From assembly GCF_027942865.1 (NCBI RefSeq), contig NC_134507.1, positions 33,338,447 to 33,402,446 on the forward strand: a DNA stretch of 64,000 bases. Reading direction: 5' to 3'. The notes below the pieces were generated by a model. It was given only the letters and a program-made list of their open reading frames with translations. It made no database searches and had not been told where the DNA came from. Made by a program: the position numbers and the translations under genes. The stretch is from Odontesthes bonariensis. Lineage: Eukaryota > Chordata > Actinopteri > Atheriniformes > Atherinopsidae. Positions 44,652-56,990 of this stretch are shown one piece after another (within the stretch, counting starts at the first letter, position 1; the number at the start of each line of letters is the position of its first letter).

Positions 44652-45648
44652 ATTCAAACTAAACACAGCAGGTTTCTGGTTCATAATAGAGCTCGGCAAG
44701 ATTTGCTAGTGGCTACATGAAAACGCACAGACACCTTTAGGCTTCCAAACATATTTTGGGCAATCTACACTCCAAGCAGAAGATTTACCTTGTGGTCCAG
44801 GTTGGGCAGCTCCAGGTTGCAGAGCGCCAGATCCTACGTCAACAGGCACATAAGTGACAGTAGAGTATCCTGTTGCAGGCAGGCCAGAGCTCAAGCTGCT
44901 CAATGCTGGACCCGTCTGAACAGCCTGTGGGACACCAGAAGCTTGGACAGCCATTTGCACGGGCACAACGGAGCCAGAGCTGCTGAATCTTGGGTCTGCC
45001 TGAAGAGCACCTTGGACAAGGCCAGGAGCTTGGACAAGGCCAGGAGCTTGGACAAGGCCAGGAGCTTGGACAAGGCCAGGAGCTTGGACAAGGCCAGGAG
45101 CTTGGACAAGGCCAGGAGCTTGGACAAGGCCAGGAGCTTGGACAAGGCCAGGAGCTTGGACAAGGCCAGGAGCTTGGACAACCAGTTGCGTTGGCACAAA
45201 TGAGCTATAGCTGCTGAGTCTTGGGTCTGCCTGAAGAACAGGTTGACTTTGACCAGAGACCAGCACAGGTGTCGCCATATAAGTGTTACTGGAAGCAGTG
45301 TTGGGCACGGTCACCGGGCGGCCAGCGGTTGCTCCCTGGTAAGAGCCAAAATGACCTGCAGCTCTTGTGCCGCTGCTGCTCTGGCCTGCTGATTTTGAAC
45401 CTGGGTGCATGAGAACAAGTTTAGCAGAAGCTGATTCAAGCAAGCATGTAATGTTTTACCACAACAGATGATAGCACACCTTTAGTGGGAAAACCCCATG
45501 TAGCAGCAGTCAACAAGGCAAAGAGGGAAACCCTGAAATTATGTACAACAAAGAGTAAGAATGCAGTATTAACTAATGTTTCCAATCAAACAATATCTGT
45601 AAAAGGCAGCTTGTGCTTATACCTCAGGAAGAACCCAGCAGCTGTCAT
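43906..45648 (-). CDS. Gene B: secreted repeat-rich protein, 375 residues, 4 coding exons
   Basis: Exons, minus strand: 45623-45648, 45480-45532, 44789-45400 and 43906-44342, all GT-AG and in frame (1128 nt). The first two exons encode a signal peptide, MTAAGFFLR then VSLFALLTAATWGFPT. The mature start GSKSAGQSSSGTRAAG is followed by two similar blocks (QADPRLSSYSSFVPTQLVVQ and QADPRFSSSGSVVPVQMAVQ) separated by nine tandem VQAPGL units. The conserved tail includes FGVGGSPNFDYRLLYGLYPS and GKDYFQDVHYLKEHI. A 3' untranslated exon with AATAAA (minus strand, near 43780) is likely, as in B'. A minus-strand TATA-like box lies at 45689-45696. I do not recognise the family. Protein features suggest an extracellular, possibly structural, product. 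It is a mirror paralogue of 50697-52021. Confidence 0.85.
44619..44646. repeat. Poly(A) tract in intron 3 of gene B
   Basis: About 28 A residues in a row, absent from the right-arm copy; it may mark a small retroposed insertion or simple slippage. The flanking 44400-44618 segment is also specific to the left copy. Confidence 0.8.
45012..45180. repeat. 18-bp coding minisatellite (VQAPGL units)
   Basis: Unit ttggacaaggccaggagc on the plus strand, about 9.4 copies, almost identical to one another. On the minus strand each encodes six residues of gene B, so length changes keep the frame. Confidence 0.95.
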
Positions 45649-46126
45649 GGTGAAAACAAGCTATGAGAGGAAACAACAAGGGTGAAGGTTTATAAATAAT
45701 GCCACAGAGCAGCCCAGACCAATCAAAGCTTAACGAGCTAAACAACAGACAGCTGCTTGTGAGGGACTATCAGGACAGGTGGACGCTGGAGGCTCATCTG
45801 GTTGGTCTGGTATCAGCCTCATTATCTCCTCTCACCTCCACCCTCCTGTCTGTGCTAAAGGCACTTAGTCACTGCCAAATATTTTACTGCCGTAAAATAG
45901 CTCTACCCAAATTGTCGTAATTCTCAGATTTTCTATTTCAGTTAAACGTAGAAGCTGGAAATAACATCCTAGATGTTGAGTTTTCACACCGACCCACTGA
46001 CACATTTAACAAGTTAACTGAGGCCTGCAGAGTCTGAGATGTAGCTCTTATTGGTCCTTTAAAGGAGACATGTTTTGCCCTTTTTGGTACAATTTCCCGA
46101 GGTCTTACTGAAATGTATGAGACAGG

Positions 46127-49100
46127 TCAGGAGCTCCTGGTCTTATTGGCCAAGTTTTTCCCCCAAAAGTGTATTTTATTTCCTAAACATGATGCTTTTC
46201 TAACTTTAACCCAGTACTTTTAATGTTTTACACCTTTCGACCAAGTAGTTTTGGAAAAAAAGATCAAAATAAGGAGAAAATGAATGAAGGAAACAACGGT
46301 CTCACAGCAGTTCAAAGACTGGTCTCAAACACAAGTCCCGTGTTTAGGAGATGGTTGACTGTGTGAGAATACCTCCAGGATTAAAGGACTAACGTGTCAG
46401 AGTAATTTAGAAAAGCTGCATTTATCAGCAGCAGAGAATACTGCAGATAACTATCACCTGGAGAATATTTCCAGGATTAAAGAACTTCCTTCCCTGGTTA
46501 CCTGTCAGATTTTATAAATCATTTTAAAAGCTTTGAATAGTTGGACGGTTGCCTCTGTCTATGATCTGTGAACTCCTTACTCCCCTGATTGCTGCTCACA
46601 CGGCCCACTGTTTAATATAACTGACCTGTTCATTAGATGGAAATGAATCCCTGCATACTCCTAAAAATCACTTTATTTTGAGGCTTTTTCTTCTAATTAA
46701 AACCCAACTTTCATAATTACTCGGGACTCTTTGCAAAATGCAAATAAAACCAGAAAGATATGATCTTAGAACTATTAAAAAGTTATATCTAATTAGAAAT
46801 AGTGCCAGTTCGGTGTTGGTTTCCTTAGCTAGGAAATAGTTTTTCAATTGCTCTGTATGAATTAATTGGATCCATTCTGAATTAATTGGATTACAATTAC
46901 AATGAATTGAACTCAAATTGGCCTGAATTGGACTTTATTACTGAAGTGCCCTGAGATAAACATTTCTTGTAATTGTAATAGTTTATTTTGGCAACATTTT
47001 AAACAAACTGACATTATTCTTTCTTGGAAAACACTGCTGGTGGAAAACATGATACTGGCTGCTGAAAAACTGGCAGAAGTGGACCTTCCAACGTGACAGT
47101 GACAGGAAGTAATCAGCTGAAGTCGTCCAGAGATTAACAGAGAACACAAATCAACATTCTGGAATCCGGACTTCAGTTCCATCCAGAATCTGTGGTTGGA
47201 ACCACAGACCAGAAGAGACAGAACAGAAGCCTTCACAAAGTTGTGATGTCATCACTGTGGTGACATCACAATCGATGTCTCTCTGATCTTGTTTGACATC
47301 ACAAAGTTTATACAGGCCAGACATTTTCACTGCTTTTTCACAGTTGGTCAGGAGTTTATCTGAAGAAACACGTCCCGTGTTCAACCAAGAAATCATCTCC
47401 TCCACTTCAGTGTTGTGACATGGCAGACGACGATTTACCCGAGGGTTTCTACACGTGTCCCATTACTTTTGGCAGTAAGGAAAGTTATGAGGAACCCACC
47501 AACTGTTGGAAAAAGAACAATCCCAGGTCTCTGCTGCAGCTGGGACTCCTCACTCAGAGGATGTCCAGCTCCTGCAGGATCATCTCCAGGCCTCCGTAGT
47601 TCCTCGCGTCAAGTGGAAGTTTCCAGTTCCACAAACCGAGGGGATTCCCTCTAACGCCTCTGCTGCCGACCGCTGTCAGTGTTCAGCTCTCAGACAGTTC
47701 ACCTTCAGTTCCACTGACACACTGATGCTGGGAATTCATTTTTATCAGTGCTGCAGTCTGTCCTTCACTCACATGGTGGGAACCTGAGATTTCCTCTGAC
47801 TCACAAACACAACTACATTGCTGTCACTGTGCTGCTTATTGGGCTGTGAATGTTGTCAGAACAGCTTTTCAGCAACAAGCTGCAGATGTGGCTGTTGTGC
47901 TGCTTCTGATTCACAGTCAGTGTGGACAATATGGAAAGTAGAGCTCAGGAGGAGCAGCTGAAGCTTCTGCTTCTTCCATCATTACTTAGAGAGATGACAC
48001 TGGAATGACACTGAGATGCTTTGGTATTCAGAGCTTTTATTGATTCTTTAAGGGTGGCAGCTTCATGACACTTTCTCCAGTCTGACTCTCACTTGGAACA
48101 CAATCAGACATACTGGGACTTGTGGGAAAGGATCACAGTGTTCATACTGTACATATCTGAGAACATCCACAGGAAGACACTTTATCATTTACATGTTGAT
48201 TCTGCCTTTCAAAGTCAGATTCTTACTAGAATCCATGTTATACACTGTATGCTGACACGTAGAAATAATCCCATTCTGCTTGTAAGCAGCTCTTAATAGA
48301 AACCAGCATGACTCCACTGTTATTACTGTATTATGTTGATGCATGAAAACAGCTGAATGATTGTGCTGTAAACACTGAGAACAAGCTGCAGATGTGGCTG
48401 TTGTGTTACTTTTGCTTCACAGTCAGTGTAGACAACATACAAAACAGCTTCAAAGATACTTCCAGGTGAGGCGTGAAGAAAGCAGCTGTGAGCACCGTAA
48501 CATACAATCAGGGGCGGACTGGGGCAAAACAGTGGCCCGGGAATTTACTACCTGACTGGCCCACTCAGGGGCCGGGGCAGCAGAGCATGGTGGCGAATAC
48601 TGTGTTCTACTTGGCTTTTCACACCGGACAGTCCGCGGCCGCGGTAGTTCCGCTCCAGCCCTGTCTGCATTCCCCATTCATTTCAACGGGACACCGCCGG
48701 CCGCTGCCGTCCAAATTCCGCTCGAGTTCTATTTTCCAAAAGCAGCGCGTCTCCCGCGCCGCTACCGCCCGACTACCGCCGCGTCGGTGTGCAAGGACAG
48801 ATCTGTTTCCATGTATTTTCGCCTCCGCCGGTGAAAATCGCTTCCGTTCCACCACGCTTTGCCGCTCTGGTCTGAAATGGCCCTTAGAGGAGCAGTCAGA
48901 GGTCTCTGCTGCTGCTGGGACTCCTCACTCAGAGGATGTCCAGCTTGTGCAGAATCATCCCCAGGCCTCTGCAGCTCAACACGGCAAGAGGAAGTTTACA
49001 GATTCAGGAAGCTGTCCCACTCCCTCTGTGGACAGCACTCAGAGGGAGTTTTGTTGTCAGCTCAGAGAGCTGGACTGGACAGAAACAGTCTAAATACAGA

Positions 49101-49761
49101 TCAGGTTTCTACACATACTTCTGCAGCTGTCACTGAGCACTGATGTTGAAGATGATCGTCCTGTTGTGACCAGTTGTGGGTCAGACTAAATACAGAGCAC
49201 CTTGAACTAATACATATCATCCCTTTCTTCAGTAAAGCATAAAGTATGTGTGAGGGTTTCTATATATTTCCCTTTGAATGTGGCAAAGAGGAAAGTTGTG
49301 AGGAACCCGCCAACAGGCCAGAAGCTGTAACAGCGAGCTCAGGAAACCATCAATCCCAGGTCTCTGCTGCTTCCAATACACCCAACAAAGAAAACACGTC
49401 TACACGTAGAGGCACGTCTACGTCTACGCCAGTTCCTACGCTTATGCGGGTGACTCATGTAAATACATTGTTTGATATAAACTCGTGTCAGCAACAGCCA
49501 GCATAACAGTGTGTCCTTAGCCAACGTACAAAGAAGCGCAAACTAACGCTTCACCAGCGTCCTGTTGCAGCTTTGATGGTGGAACCTCTGGGAGCTCCTT
49601 CTTGTTCAGGGTTTGACTCCAGTTCAGACTGATAGTGTTGTTCCATTCTACCAGAGTAACGTTCTTTTGACCAACTTTCTTCCTCCACCGCAGCTTGCTC
49701 AGCAGTTACCATGGTAACGAGAATCTGGCTTTCTCAAGAATTTTGACCAAAGCCTGTCTCA
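46127..49761. other. Spacer of the inverted duplication, with repeated exon-like fragments
   Basis: It is not duplicated between the arms. Two blocks share the coding-like text SQVSAAAGTPHSEDVQLLQD (47510 onward and about 48890 onward). Two share an EGFYTCPITFG-like start with a following EEP (47432 onward and 49243 onward). They resemble duplicated exons of an unknown gene, but I could not join them into a model. 48505-48880 is GC-rich and MITE-like, starting near caggggcggactgggg. Confidence 0.45.
47420..47660 (+). other. Exon-like fragment, MADDDLPEGFYTCPITFG start
   Basis: Two frames carry text repeated further on: MADDDLPEGFYTCPITFGSK (from 47420), then, after a frame change, QVSAAAGTPHSEDVQLLQ. 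Related copies are at 48888-49035 and 49243-49400. Repetition of coding-like text hints at duplicated exons of an unrecognised gene, now likely broken. Confidence 0.35.
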
Positions 49762-50044
49762 CACATTTCAGTAAGACCTCGGGAAATTGTACCAAAAAGG
49801 GCAAAACATGTCTCCTTTAAAGGACCAATAAGAGCTACATCTCAGACTCTACAGGCCTCAGTTTACTTGTTAAATGTGTGAGTGGGTCGGTGTGAAAACT
49901 CAACATCTAGGCTGTTATTTCCAGCTCCCACATGTAACTGAAATTCCGAGAGAAACTCAGAATAAGTGCACAGCAATAGACAGTACAATGTTTGGCAGTG
50001 ACTAAGTGCCTTTAGCACAGACAGGAGGGTGGAGGTGAGGTGAT

Positions 50045-50518
50045 ATTCAGTGGGTCTATATGATGAGATTAATTCCATTATAGCTATGGTTGGGTTATGC
50101 TCCTTATTTGAGCAAGGGTAATTATCCTTGGATATATGGCAGTGAATGAATCGAATCATAGGCACAAAGCACGTCATACCCCGGTACGATAGGTGGCGCT
50201 GTACCCATTTCAACTATTGCTAATAGAGCCACCTCCGGTTGACCTCTTCACCATCACCAACAACAACAAACTCAGGCATTTGAGAAAGATGGCGAACGAA
50301 GGGCAAGATGACGCTACGTCCCTCTACATTTCGTTTGTGATGAGCTGCTTATTGCACAAACGCGATGCACAACCGAGTTATCTCAGGGTCTTAATTCGAT
50401 CGCGAGTAACCCGATCCGATCCGATTTTTTGTCAGATTAAGGTGTATACATGAACTTAATAAATCAGTCTTATTGTAATTTAGCCCTTAATCCGATTCTT
50501 TCAGTGCCATGTAACCTC
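50045..50518. other. Right-arm-specific insertion of about 470 bp
   Basis: The left arm is continuous across this point (near 45820-45835). The insert has a 54-codon frame (MANEGQDDATSLYISFVMSC ...) and CG-containing, MITE-like sequence such as gataggtggcgctgtaccca. No clear terminal repeats were found, so its class is open. Confidence 0.6.
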
Positions 50519-50646
50519 ATTTAATGAGGCTAATACCAGACCAACCAGATGAGCCTCCAGCGTCCACCTGTCCTGATAGTCCCTCACAAGCAGCTGTCTG
50601 TTGTTAGCACGTTAAGCTTTGATTGGTCTGGGCTGCTCTGTGGCAT

Positions 50647-50656
50647 TATTTATAAA
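50647..50656 (+). promoter_or_regulatory. TATA-like box of gene B'
   Basis: ATTTATAAAC about 41 bp upstream of the B' start codon; the same box is kept upstream of gene B in the left arm. Confidence 0.55.
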
Positions 50657-50696
50657 CCTTCACCCTTACTGTTTCCTCTCATAGCTTGTTTTCACC

Positions 50697-52021
50697 ATGA
50701 CAGCTGCTGGGTTCTTCCTGAGGTATAAGCACAAGCTGTCTTTTACAGTTTTTGTTTGATTGGAAACATTGGTTAATATTGCATTCTTACTCTTTGTTGT
50801 ACATAATTTCAGGGTTTCCCTCTTTGCCTTGTTGACTGCTGCTACATGGGGTTTTCCCACTAAAGGTGTGCTATCATCTGTTGTGGTAAAACATTACATA
50901 CTTGCTTGAATTAGCGTCTGCTAAACTTGTTCTCATGCACCCAGGTTCAAAATCAGCAGGCCAGAGCAGCAGCGGCACAAGAGCTGCAGGTAATTTTGGC
51001 TCTTACCAGGGAGCAGCCGCTGGCCGCCCGGTGACCGTGTCCAACACTGCTTCCAGTAACACTTATATGGCGACACCTGTGCTGGTCTCTGGTGTAAGTC
51101 AACCTGTTCTTCAGGCTGACCCAAGACTCAGCGGCTATGGCTCATTTGTGCCAACGCAACTGGTTGTCCAAGCTCCCGGTTTTGTCCAAGCTCCTGGCCA
51201 TGTCCAAGGTGCTCTTCAGGCAGACCCAAGATTCAGCAGCTATGGCTCCGTTGTGCCCGTGCAAATGGCTGTGCAAGCTTCTGGTGTCCCACAGGCTGTT
51301 CAGACGGGTCCAGCATTGAGCAGCTTGAGCTCTGGCCTGCCTGCAACAGGATACTCTACTGTCACTTATGTGCCTGTTGACGTAGGATCTGACGCTGGCG
51401 CTCTGCAACCTGGAGCTGCCCAACCTGGACCACAAGGTAAATCTTCTGCTTGGAGTGTAGATGGCCCAAAATATGTTTGGAGTGGAGCTTTTAACTTTAC
51501 ATCCTAGGAAACTGGGATGTCAACACTCTGTGCTATCAGAACTTCTGCTGTGAAAAGGACTAATGATGAAATGTCTCCACACAGAAACCCAGTGGGCTAT
51601 TGCTCCCTCAGTCTTTGAGGATGCGTCAGCCCAAGCCCTCAGCCTCACTGACGTTCTCCCTGCAGCCCCTCTGTCACCACCTGGCCCTGTCCTCCAGTCA
51701 GGGGAGACCTCCAGTGTCACGAAGGAAGCTGAACTCGGGAATTACCAGCAGCAGACGGAGGAATTCGGCTACCCGGATGAACGCCAAGGGTCTGGACCGG
51801 GATCCGCAACCGTACTGGTGCCACGCTTTGGTGTGGGTGGATCTCCTAACTTTGACTACAGGCTTTTGTACGGCTTGTACCCCTCTGGAACCTACAGCAC
51901 CTTCAGCCAGCAGCATGAGAAGGGCAAAGACTACTTTCAGGATGTCCACTACTTGAAGGAGCATATTACTGACAGCCATGGTTCTGGGCAGCAGAAAAAG
52001 TTCTTCCCAAGTGCCCGCTAG
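50697..52021 (+). CDS. Gene B': secreted repeat-rich protein, 335 residues, 4 coding exons
   Basis: Exons 50697-50722, 50813-50865, 50945-51436 and 51585-52021 join in frame (1008 nt) with GT-AG introns. Signal peptide, body and tail are as in gene B, but with only two VQAPG units (VQAPGFVQAPGH) instead of nine and a two-residue insertion in VGSDAGAL. These two differences account exactly for the 40-residue gap between the proteins. After the stop, gtatgttg ... gtttcag outlines a 3' intron (about 52045-52110), and AATAAA is at 52159-52164. Both B copies are open, so both may be expressed. Short frames here on the other strand are shadows. Confidence 0.87.
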
Positions 52022-53512
52022 AGCTGAACATGATATGCAGAGGGTATGTTGAAAGTGGTACCTGCAAATGTCTTTATCTCAATGCTCTAACTAATCTGGT
52101 TCTGTTTCAGATTGGAAAGCTGAATCCAACGTTATAAGAAGATTAATTTTAGTCTTTGAATAAAATCTTATGAAATGATCTCTCTTCAGAATGATTGACT
52201 AAGGGAAACAATGTCCTGTGTACACCATCTGGGTTCAAGGCAAATGGCAGGCATCACCTGTCATATTTGACTGGGACGTTCTGCTTTTGGTTTCAAACAT
52301 GGCTTCTCAAAGCTCTGCATCTTGAGAGGAATTGCTCTGAAGGTGTTAAATAGTTGCACACTTTGCTCAATTGACTATAGCGATCAGCTACAGCATCCTT
52401 TACAGCCATTTCTCTACACCTGTACATGGCAGCCAGACACAACCCCTTCTATAGATTGCTGAGTGCACGGTAGCCAACCTGAAGGCTTGCCAAACAAACA
52501 TTTTACTTGAAATACTTGGCTGGATACTCCTTAAATATTATTCTGCAATTAAACCACAGCCAGTGGTTTAGCAGTCTTGCCTGTCTTTAGCAGTGTCATA
52601 TGATGACCTTGTCTGGGTTTTTCCCCCCCATTCCCTGCAGATGGAATGCTAAAGTAATCGCAAGCCAGTGGATAATGAACATGATTTCTATTTTTGTCTC
52701 TGGGTATCCATATACTAGGACTGTCAAAATTGCTTATGTTCAAATATTCCCTCAAAAAAAAAAAAAAACATTAAAACATCTGTATTTGCACATGTCTGAC
52801 GCACATACACATCTGGGGGCTTTCAATCAGCCAGGACATGACAGCATTGTCAATGGCAAGACGAACTACAACGAGACCTGACTACTTGTATAGGTAGTTT
52901 AAACATGAGTTTAATATTATACCATGTTCATTTGGGTGCACATTTTCAAGATGTATCCTCATGTTGCTGGTGGTTGAATGATAAGCTAACCGTAGCGTTT
53001 TACATAAGTCAACTTTCAGCAGTGACGCTGTGCCAGACAGTGCGACTCCTGTGACCTGTCCCTGACCCCGTCATGCAGTGTGCCGACACAAGGCAGACAG
53101 CGGCTGCGCAGATGTTTTTCCACATTCAAATATTAATTTTCACCTTCAACTGTCTGTTTTTAAAACCTATTCAAATTTAGAATATTCTTTGACAACCCTA
53201 CCCTGTACCACTCTTCTATTGTGCTTTAATAGGCAACTTGTTGCCTTTCCACTCTGTAATGGCAGGTTCTGCAGTTGTGCCAGAACATGCCTATTGATGT
53301 TGCATCCTCTGAATTTACAACTTCTAGATGGGAAGTCAAATTTCCTAGTTGGTATCCTGGGTAAGCTTTATCCAGTCCTTGTACAGTTGGAAGTGTACAT
53401 GGTTTACTGAGTAAACGTGAAATCTTTCATTTGCTATTCTGCTCTAACTCACTGAGCAAAGTATTGGTAGAACTAATGGTGCTCTCCCAGTACCCAGCTC
53501 CTCATCCAGCTT

Positions 53513-54691
53513 TCAAATTTCTATCCAGCAGTTTTTGCTCATAAGTGGTCCAGGAATGATGTTGGAGCAACTCTAAGCGAGAGGATGTGTTGCTGATGCC
53601 ATTTAAGAAAAAAAAAGTTTATTTGAAGACTGGTTTGTCTATGAAAATAAAAAACTATCTTTTGAATTTTAAGCCTCCATAGATTCCTCAATTGGCCTGT
53701 TTGCCTTGTTTTAATGTGCTCTTTTCATGTCTTGTACACGGTTTGTTTTTATTGCTGAGTTAATATTTTACTGTTTTCTGCAAATGCTTTTATTAGTGTG
53801 GTCATTTTACAATCCTTGTATTTTGTTTCATTCCATGTTTGTCCTTTTTAATTGCTATATCAAACATTGAGTTACATTTTGCTTGAAAAATGCTCTATAA
53901 AGTCACAAGCCCTGCAAATCCCTGAGATGCTCAGAGAAAGTCTTAAAGGGGACATATTATGTTAAAATAACTTTGTTTTTCCCACCTGTGCTTTTAGAGC
54001 ATGATTTGGGTGTCTGAAGTCTATATCTTTATACCACGAGTGTTTTGGGTATATCTGGAAGAATGGACTCGAGTGTGTTTACTGCATTAAATTGCACACC
54101 AGATGCCCAGGTTTTGATGACGGGAAGCAGCATTAAAGCTGAACAATGTGAACTTTAAACCTTATAGGATGTGAAATAAAATGTGGTGAAGAGCAGGATT
54201 TCTCCACACGTCAGTCATCATGATGTGAGTGCTCAGCTGCATAGAAACATAAGAAGAAGCTCCACTTTAAGACTGTGTGATTGTAAAGATCATTGTATAT
54301 TTGTCACCTTCAGTTTCTAAAGAATTTGTTCCAAAAATCTTCCCGTGAAGTGATTTGATTGCAGGTCAGCGCCCCCTGCAGGCTGTAGAGTGAAGAGATT
54401 CCTTTATTTTACCAGAGAGTTGGCTTGAGAGGCTGATGTTGACCCTGCACGTCGACTTCCCTGATGTGATTGTTCTCTGCAGCTGAAAATGGGACTCTCA
54501 GATAACTTAGTGTCTGTCAAGCTCCTCTGTTCTCTGTGTGTAGTTTTGTGTTCATTGTCACAGAGAAACCAGGGAAGCTCAATTTGATGACATCCTCATG
54601 AACTGCATCTGTTCTAAACAGTATAGTTCTGTTTTAGAAGTCAGAATACAATAATAGAGGTTTCAGAAACAATAAAAAGCTTGTTTGTGAC
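53513..54691. other. Right-side sequence between arm blocks, MITE-like
   Basis: No counterpart in the left half. cttaaaggggacatattatg at 53943 is the start of a common type of fish MITE. No gene is seen. Confidence 0.5.
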
Positions 54692-56990
54692 CACTTCTCT
54701 CGCGTATGGCTACACCGCCCTGAACACGCCTGATCTCTGAAGCTAAAGTCAGTTTTTGACATTTATTTTGCTTTTGATACATAATTCTTGTTCTATCAAC
54801 ATATTTCCTTCACAGCAAGTTGTGTCCCTCAACACATGTGCAACCCTTTGACCAAAACCAATTCAACGTGCCATGAGAAAATACAACCAACGGGAAATGA
54901 CATAAAGCCATGTGCTAACTAACACAATGAAGGGACCAAACTAAGTTCTTGTAATGTATAAAATACAATTAATCCCACAGCACTTTAAAAGTATATGTAG
55001 ATGCGCACAGAAAAATAAACATCTGCACATGAAGACATCCAAGTAATCAGATTTGATACATTTTACTGATCTGAACTGCATGTAATTCCATTTTCACCCA
55101 GCTTTCTGTTAGACTGATTAAAAGGAGAAAAGTGCTGATATATTGTAATCCCATTAGCCATCGTTCTGATTTAAGAAAAAGTTTGAGGCATAATCTTAAA
55201 GGTAGAGAGGGTGTCAGCTTCCAGCTCCAAATTGATCATGTAGCTTTGCACCCAAGGGCATTTGAGAATGCATCGTCCACATGTGTGCACATCAGGTGGA
55301 AGAGTCAGGAAAACAAATGCAGAGGAGAGATTTAAGTCTTGTGTAAGATGAAAATCCCAACATGGGAAGATGCGATGCCATGTTCAGGACCGAGTCTGTA
55401 TGAAGCACAGTGGCATAAGCCCTCCAGCTGGTGTCCCAGGTGAGATGAATAAAGGCCGCACACACAGAGGGCAAGTTGAGACAGTTGGTTAAGAGGGATG
55501 TATGGCTCTGATGAGGCACACAGAAGACACAAAGTGGTGCCAAGCAGAGGAGGGGCAAGGCTACGTAGCATAGGCTAACGAGTCACATGCAATTAAAGCT
55601 TGGAAAAGGCCAGCGGGTGCAGATTTAACTGAAAGACCTTCATGGTGCAAGGTCAAGCAGGGTCACTGTATTGAGCTTCATCAAGTTATTTTGGTCTGGG
55701 TTTGTGCAATTGTAACAGAGATAGTTATGCAGTGTGTATAACAATGTCAACATGTTAATATTTCTTTTTTATATAATTACCCAAATTTGTCATGTGGGAC
55801 TGTTCTCCTTTGTCCTTGTTCCTGTGAGTCTCTTTGAGTGCAGCACCCCCCCCTTTATAAGCCACCCCTCGCCCTAATCTCTCCCCTTTTGCCAACTGCA
55901 CTTGATGGGAAAGGTGAGCTTTGTGGCCCTGTGTGCTAGCTGCATATACAAGCTATTTATTGCTAGCTTAAAAACTTATTGTTTGTCATTTCTTTTATGA
56001 TTTAATTGTACAGACGCTGTATCGGAGCACAACACTCATTGTATATCTGTGTGTGCCGTACATGTTTCCAGAATAAATGGAGGTCGCCTCCGACGAAAAC
56101 TTCGGGTCCTGTGTCCGTGTGGTAATCAGACAAAAAAGATAATCACAACGCAGGGTGCAGATAAACACCACCGGTTACACAATGCAAGTCAACCATGAGG
56201 AGAAGGAAACATGTAGTGGTAGAATTTAAAGCAGAAGTGCAGATACTTCTTTAGCTTTGTTTTTGTTACTAAACTGAATGGTTTGCCCTTCAAAAGCCTC
56301 AGTGGGTGTGGTGAAGACTCAAATCCTCTATGAAGTGAAAACAAACCTTGAGATCAAGTATTCAATACACAGACCACATATTATTGGTCAAGTTTATTTT
56401 GCCAGAGCTCAGCCACATGTTGGAATCTCCATGGAAGTGTCCATGAGAGTCACCTGCAGAAAACAGAAGGGGTCAGTATTGATACAGGAGTCTCAATACT
56501 TCAGACACTAGTCCAGCTTTACCTTAGTACAACTTCTGCCCTTTAGACCCAGTCTTGGCATCAACGTGGTCAAAAGCATCCTGGGAGTATTTGGCGTACG
56601 AACTGGAGTCGCGGGCTCGTTGGTAGCCATTGCTGGACTGGACGACGTGGGATGAAGGGTATACAGCGCGCATCTCAGATGTGTCCTTAGGGACCTGGTC
56701 GGATGTCCAGGCAGACTGTGGGAAAGAACGGTCGATCTTCAAGTTCATTAGGGCAGCAAGGAAACGGGCAAAGTCTGCGTCCTGCGCAGTAAAGCCAGCA
56801 TTAGACCCAGAGGAGACGCCGCTGCCGTAGCCAGACCCAGAGGAGACGCCGCTGCCGTAGCCAGACCCAGAGGAGACGCCGCTGCCGTAGCCAGACCCAG
56901 AGGAGACGCTGCTGCCGGAGCCAGACCCAGAGGAGCCGCTGCTGCCGGAGCCAGACCCAGAGGAGCCGCTGCCGGAGCCAGAGCCAGACG
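54692..56990 (-). repeat. Inverted duplication, arm A right
   Basis: Reverse-complement partner of 39958-41729, interrupted by a solo LTR at 55711-56179. Outside 56990, gene A continues into its own exon 2 and exon 1, which the left arm lacks. Confidence 0.9.
55711..56179 (+). mobile_element. Solo LTR, 469 bp, right arm only
   Basis: Starts TGTAACAG and ends GGTTACA, flanked by CAAT (55707-55710 and 56180-56183). It has a TATA-like ctttataagcc near 55853 and AATAAA near 56073. The left arm shows the empty site near 40717. Confidence 0.9.

Larger units (their letters stand above)
42384..46126 (-). repeat. Inverted duplication, arm B left
   Basis: Matches the reverse complement of 49762-53512, including the whole gene B. 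Differences: a solo LTR at 42664-42909 and extra 18-bp coding repeats on this side; an inserted segment at about 50045-50518 on the other. Confidence 0.92.
49762..53512 (+). repeat. Inverted duplication, arm B right
   Basis: Reverse-complement partner of 42384-46126. It contains gene B', the empty sites for the left-arm LTR and poly(A)-associated sequence, and its own insertion at about 50045-50518. Confidence 0.92.

Noticed and set aside
45012-45180. CRISPR-like regular repeats
   Set aside because: Units are contiguous without spacers and lie in a spliced eukaryotic coding exon; they are a minisatellite. The same applies to 62388-62598.
44790-45203. 137-codon plus-strand frame with LDKARS repeats
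   Set aside because: Antisense of the VQAPGL minisatellite in gene B, whose minus-strand model is spliced and has a signal peptide.
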